Below, in pieces: positions 5,121 to 7,180 of a stretch of DNA of 7,180 bases. How positions within the stretch are numbered: the first letter of the stretch is position 1; each line of letters begins with the position of its first letter. Where the stretch lies: the NCBI GenBank assembly GCA_937928525.1, contig CALFWJ010000005.1:1-7180 (forward strand), written 5' to 3'. Position numbers and translations under genes: made by a program. Source of the DNA: an uncultured Alphaproteobacteria bacterium. Its GTDB lineage: Bacteria > Pseudomonadota > Alphaproteobacteria > UBA2136 > UBA6156. The notes under the pieces were generated by a model. The model ran no database searches, was not told the DNA's origin, and saw only the letters and a program-made list of their open reading frames with translations.

Positions 5121-5774
5121 TTGGTGAAAAAACAGCAACCCGTAACCCCTACCCCCGAAAATAAAACCTTTATTAATGAGGTAGATGACGCCCTGCGTGA
5201 AGAGCGCTTGGCCGCATTTTGGGCTAAATATAAACTGTTTATTATTGGCGGTATTGTTGCTTTGTTTGCGTTTGTAGCGGGGAAAGATTTATACGCAAGC
5301 CACCAGCACAAAACAGCGCAAGCTTTTGCCAATAGCTACGCCGATGCTGAACGCGCGAAAGATTTAACTGCCCTAACGGCTATTGCAAACTCTGGTAGCC
5401 CATTTGCGCCGTTGGCGGCTAATAACGCGGCACAACTTCAGCTTAACGTTGGTAACACTGCTGCGGCCGTGGCGTTATGGGATGATGTGACCGCCAACAA
5501 AAATGTACCCTTATTCGCGCAAGATTTAGCCCGCTTTAATGCTGCTGGGGCGCTTCTTGGCAGCGATACTGCGGCGGCAGAAGCACGGTTGCTGCCGCTC
5601 TTGGTTGAAGGCAATGCGTTTCGGTTATCAGCGCTTGAGCTTCAGGCACGTATTTTAATGAGTCGCAATGAAAAGGCCAGTGCCGCTGCTTTTTATGAAG
5701 AAATTGCGGGTACTGCCACAGCCCCGCGCAGCTTAAAACAACGGGCGCAACAAGCCTTGGCAACGCTGCGTTAA
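5121..5774 (+). CDS. YfgM-like membrane-anchored tetratricopeptide repeat protein
   Basis: This 217-residue protein fits the YfgM/TPR_21-like family, single-pass inner-membrane proteins with a periplasmic TPR domain. In E. coli YfgM associates with the SecYEG translocon and periplasmic chaperones. A cytoplasmic N-terminus with the family-like FINEVDDALREERLAAFWAKY (17-37) precedes one membrane helix (about 39-54). The rest is Ala-rich paired helices, for example AQAFANSYADAERAKDLTALTAIAN (65-89) and the TPR-like ALELQARILMSRNEKASAAAFYEEIA near 171-196. The start is TTG 5121 or GTG 5124, which are adjacent; the only SD-like sequence is a weak AAGAAAG (5105-5111), so the choice is open and changes one residue. 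bamB follows after a short gap, the order known in many proteobacteria, which supports both calls. The family assignment is firm; the exact functional equivalence to YfgM is inferred. Confidence 0.88.
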   Translation: MVKKQQPVTPTPENKTFINEVDDALREERLAAFWAKYKLFIIGGIVALFAFVAGKDLYASHQHKTAQAFANSYADAERAKDLTALTAIANSGSPFAPLAANNAAQLQLNVGNTAAAVALWDDVTANKNVPLFAQDLARFNAAGALLGSDTAAAEARLLPLLVEGNAFRLSALELQARILMSRNEKASAAAFYEEIAGTATAPRSLKQRAQQALATLR

Positions 5775-5823
5775 ATAGGCTATACTTCAAGCCATAATGC
5801 CAACAAGAGGACACATAATCCCC

Positions 5824-7128
5824 ATGCGTTTTAAAGCTTATTTTGCTCTATTTTTTATTTTACCCCTTATCACAGCTTGCCTTGGCGGCAAGGATGAGGC
5901 ACCGCGCCTAGAGGGTGAGCGCATTGACGTTCTTATTCATAAATCTGACTTGACGCCAAATACTGCCGCACTTGCTGTCCCTCTTAATTTGCCGTCGGCC
6001 ATTAAAAATCCAAACTGGTCGCAAACCGCTGGCACCCCTGACCATGCCCCCAAACACGTTAGCCTACCCGCTACCGTTAATCGCGCATGGACTGTTAATG
6101 TAGGTGGTGGCGATGGCCATACTCTTAACCCACCCGTGGTGAATGAAGGCCAATTATTCACGTTTAATACTAAAGGCCAAATTATTGCGCTAGATGCGGC
6201 AACAGGTAAGCAAAACTGGCGCGCTGAACTGAACCTACGTGAAGAAGACCTAGAGCTATTTACCGGTGGCCTTGCCGCTGCTGCTGACCGCTTATTTGTA
6301 ACCACACCAACTGGTGAAGTTTTAGCCCTGAGCGCTAAAGACGGTAGCGAGATTTGGCGCATTGACCTTGCAGTGCCTATTCGTGCTGCGCCAACCTTTT
6401 TTGGGGGTGGGCTATTTGTAACGAGCCATGACAACCGCTTGTTCGCCCTTAATGGTGCGAACGGCAAATTGGTCTGGACACATTCTGGTATTGAAGAAAG
6501 CCTAAGTTTGCTGGGTGGCGCCGCCCCTGCTGCAGCTTATGGTGTTATTGCTGCCGCGTACTCTGGTGGTGATTTATACATATTAAAGGGCGCTGACGGC
6601 GAATACTTGTGGCATGACGCCTTTGCTGGCAGTAAAGCTGGCGACCCGTTTAGTGGCTTAAACGCAATTACGGCACCGCCCGTATTGGCCGATGGCATTG
6701 CTTACGCCGTTAATGTTAATGGCCGTCTTACTGCTTTTCATCTGCAAACAGGGCAGCGCCTTTGGAACGTTAATTTATCGGCGGCGCAAATGCCGTGGGT
6801 AGCTGGTTTTGGTGTATTTGTGGTAACTGAAAATAGTGAATTGGTGGCGCTTAACCGCCGCGATGGTGCTGTGCGTTGGCTCAAAAACTTGAATGGTTTT
6901 GTAAAAGATAAAAACCCTACCCGCACATGGGTAGGCCCTGTGCTGGCAGGTGGCCGCTTGGTGGTTGCTAGCAGCGATGGCTATGCCCTGAGCTTTAACC
7001 CGACCACGGGCGATAAACTTCTCACGGCTAAATTGCTTAAAGGGGATGGCACCACCGTTCCGCCGATTGTGGCGAACAACCGCTTGTACTTTTTGACCAC
7101 CAATGGCCGCATTGTGGCGTTTGAGTAA
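5824..7128 (+). CDS. bamB: outer-membrane assembly lipoprotein BamB (PQQ-like beta-propeller)
   Basis: BamB is a periplasmic-facing lipoprotein of the Bam complex, which folds beta-barrel proteins into the outer membrane. Starting at ATG 5824 the product has 434 residues with a short lipoprotein signal: basic MRFK, hydrophobic core, lipobox ITAC and lipidated Cys19. Leu at +2 (not Asp) suits outer-membrane sorting. The rest is a beta-propeller of PQQ-like repeats of the form 'G-x-hydrophobic-x-AL...G...W': 118-133, 164-180, 204-220, 249-264, 300-316, 338-354 and a degenerate one at 386-401, with a final GRIVAFE (428-434) that could close the ring. An eight-bladed fold is usual. ATG 5797 is also in frame, but it puts nine residues before the signal peptide; AAGAGGA (5805-5811) lies downstream of 5797 and can serve only 5824, although its 12-base spacing is long. 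The gene lies 49 bases after the YfgM-like gene, probably in one operon. No terminator is visible after the stop, so transcription may continue, commonly into der. Confidence 0.94.
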   Translation: MRFKAYFALFFILPLITACLGGKDEAPRLEGERIDVLIHKSDLTPNTAALAVPLNLPSAIKNPNWSQTAGTPDHAPKHVSLPATVNRAWTVNVGGGDGHTLNPPVVNEGQLFTFNTKGQIIALDAATGKQNWRAELNLREEDLELFTGGLAAAADRLFVTTPTGEVLALSAKDGSEIWRIDLAVPIRAAPTFFGGGLFVTSHDNRLFALNGANGKLVWTHSGIEESLSLLGGAAPAAAYGVIAAAYSGGDLYILKGADGEYLWHDAFAGSKAGDPFSGLNAITAPPVLADGIAYAVNVNGRLTAFHLQTGQRLWNVNLSAAQMPWVAGFGVFVVTENSELVALNRRDGAVRWLKNLNGFVKDKNPTRTWVGPVLAGGRLVVASSDGYALSFNPTTGDKLLTAKLLKGDGTTVPPIVANNRLYFLTTNGRIVAFE

Positions 7129-7180
7129 AATCTCGCTTTTTCTTTAGGGTTGATATTGGTTTAAGGGCGCGCTACATAAG

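Noticed and set aside
5536..5814. A 92-residue minus-strand frame antisense to the 3' end of the YfgM-like gene
   Set aside because: No ribosome binding site, Cys/His/Trp-rich shadow composition, and it overlaps a well-supported gene.
5937..6467. A 176-residue open frame on the minus strand inside bamB
   Set aside because: It lies wholly antisense to a clear PQQ-propeller gene. Its translation is rich in Ser, Arg and Pro without domain pattern, typical of a shadow frame.
1..7180. CRISPR arrays, tRNA genes, insertion sequences, prophage or toxin-antitoxin pairs
   Set aside because: No regularly spaced repeats, cloverleaf sequences, transposase or integrase motifs were seen, and the small genes are single units rather than overlapping pairs.

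Overview
This 7.2 kb window looks like an ordinary chromosomal segment of a Gram-negative bacterium of moderate GC, most likely an alphaproteobacterium. That placement rests on family resemblance only: the style of the YfgM-like and BamB-like lipoprotein pair, and an Obg GTPase with no large C-terminal domain. No taxonomic marker such as rRNA is present. Three of the seven genes belong to families I recognise (Obg, YfgM-like, BamB). Four are proteins I do not recognise. No tRNA, rRNA, CRISPR array, insertion sequence or phage gene is visible.

Layout: (1) 1-137 is a leader with a weak promoter candidate. (2) 138-2051 (+) encodes a 637-residue membrane protein with six predicted membrane helices, a large helical domain between helices 5 and 6, and a Q/P-rich cytoplasmic tail; it ends at a strong terminator (2130-2160). 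(3) 2243-2662 (+) is a small AT-rich orphan with its own promoter candidate and terminator. (4) 2716-3792 (-) is obg, a ribosome-associated GTPase. (5) 3893-4156 (+) is an 87-residue protein divergent from obg, probably translated from a leaderless mRNA, whose predicted strand pattern recalls the Sm/Hfq fold. (6) 4208-4957 (-) is a 249-residue orphan convergent with it. (7) 5121-5774 and 5824-7128 (+) form a probable operon of a YfgM-like membrane-anchored TPR protein and the outer-membrane assembly lipoprotein BamB. In many proteobacteria the GTPase gene der follows this pair; the window stops 52 bases after bamB, so that cannot be seen here.

Function: the pair at the right end serves envelope biogenesis (translocon-associated chaperone network and beta-barrel assembly), and obg serves ribosome maturation and growth control. 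The orphans between them are mostly single-gene transcription units separated by three near-perfect, A-tract/T-tract symmetric hairpin terminators, two of which serve convergent gene pairs. No stretch longer than 300 bases lacks a gene; the longest gap is 191 bases (2052-2242).

No obvious defence, mobile or biosynthetic system is present. The most interesting candidates are the large orphan membrane protein, the small Sm-like candidate with its leaderless start, and an exact 19-base repeat shared by two unrelated genes.
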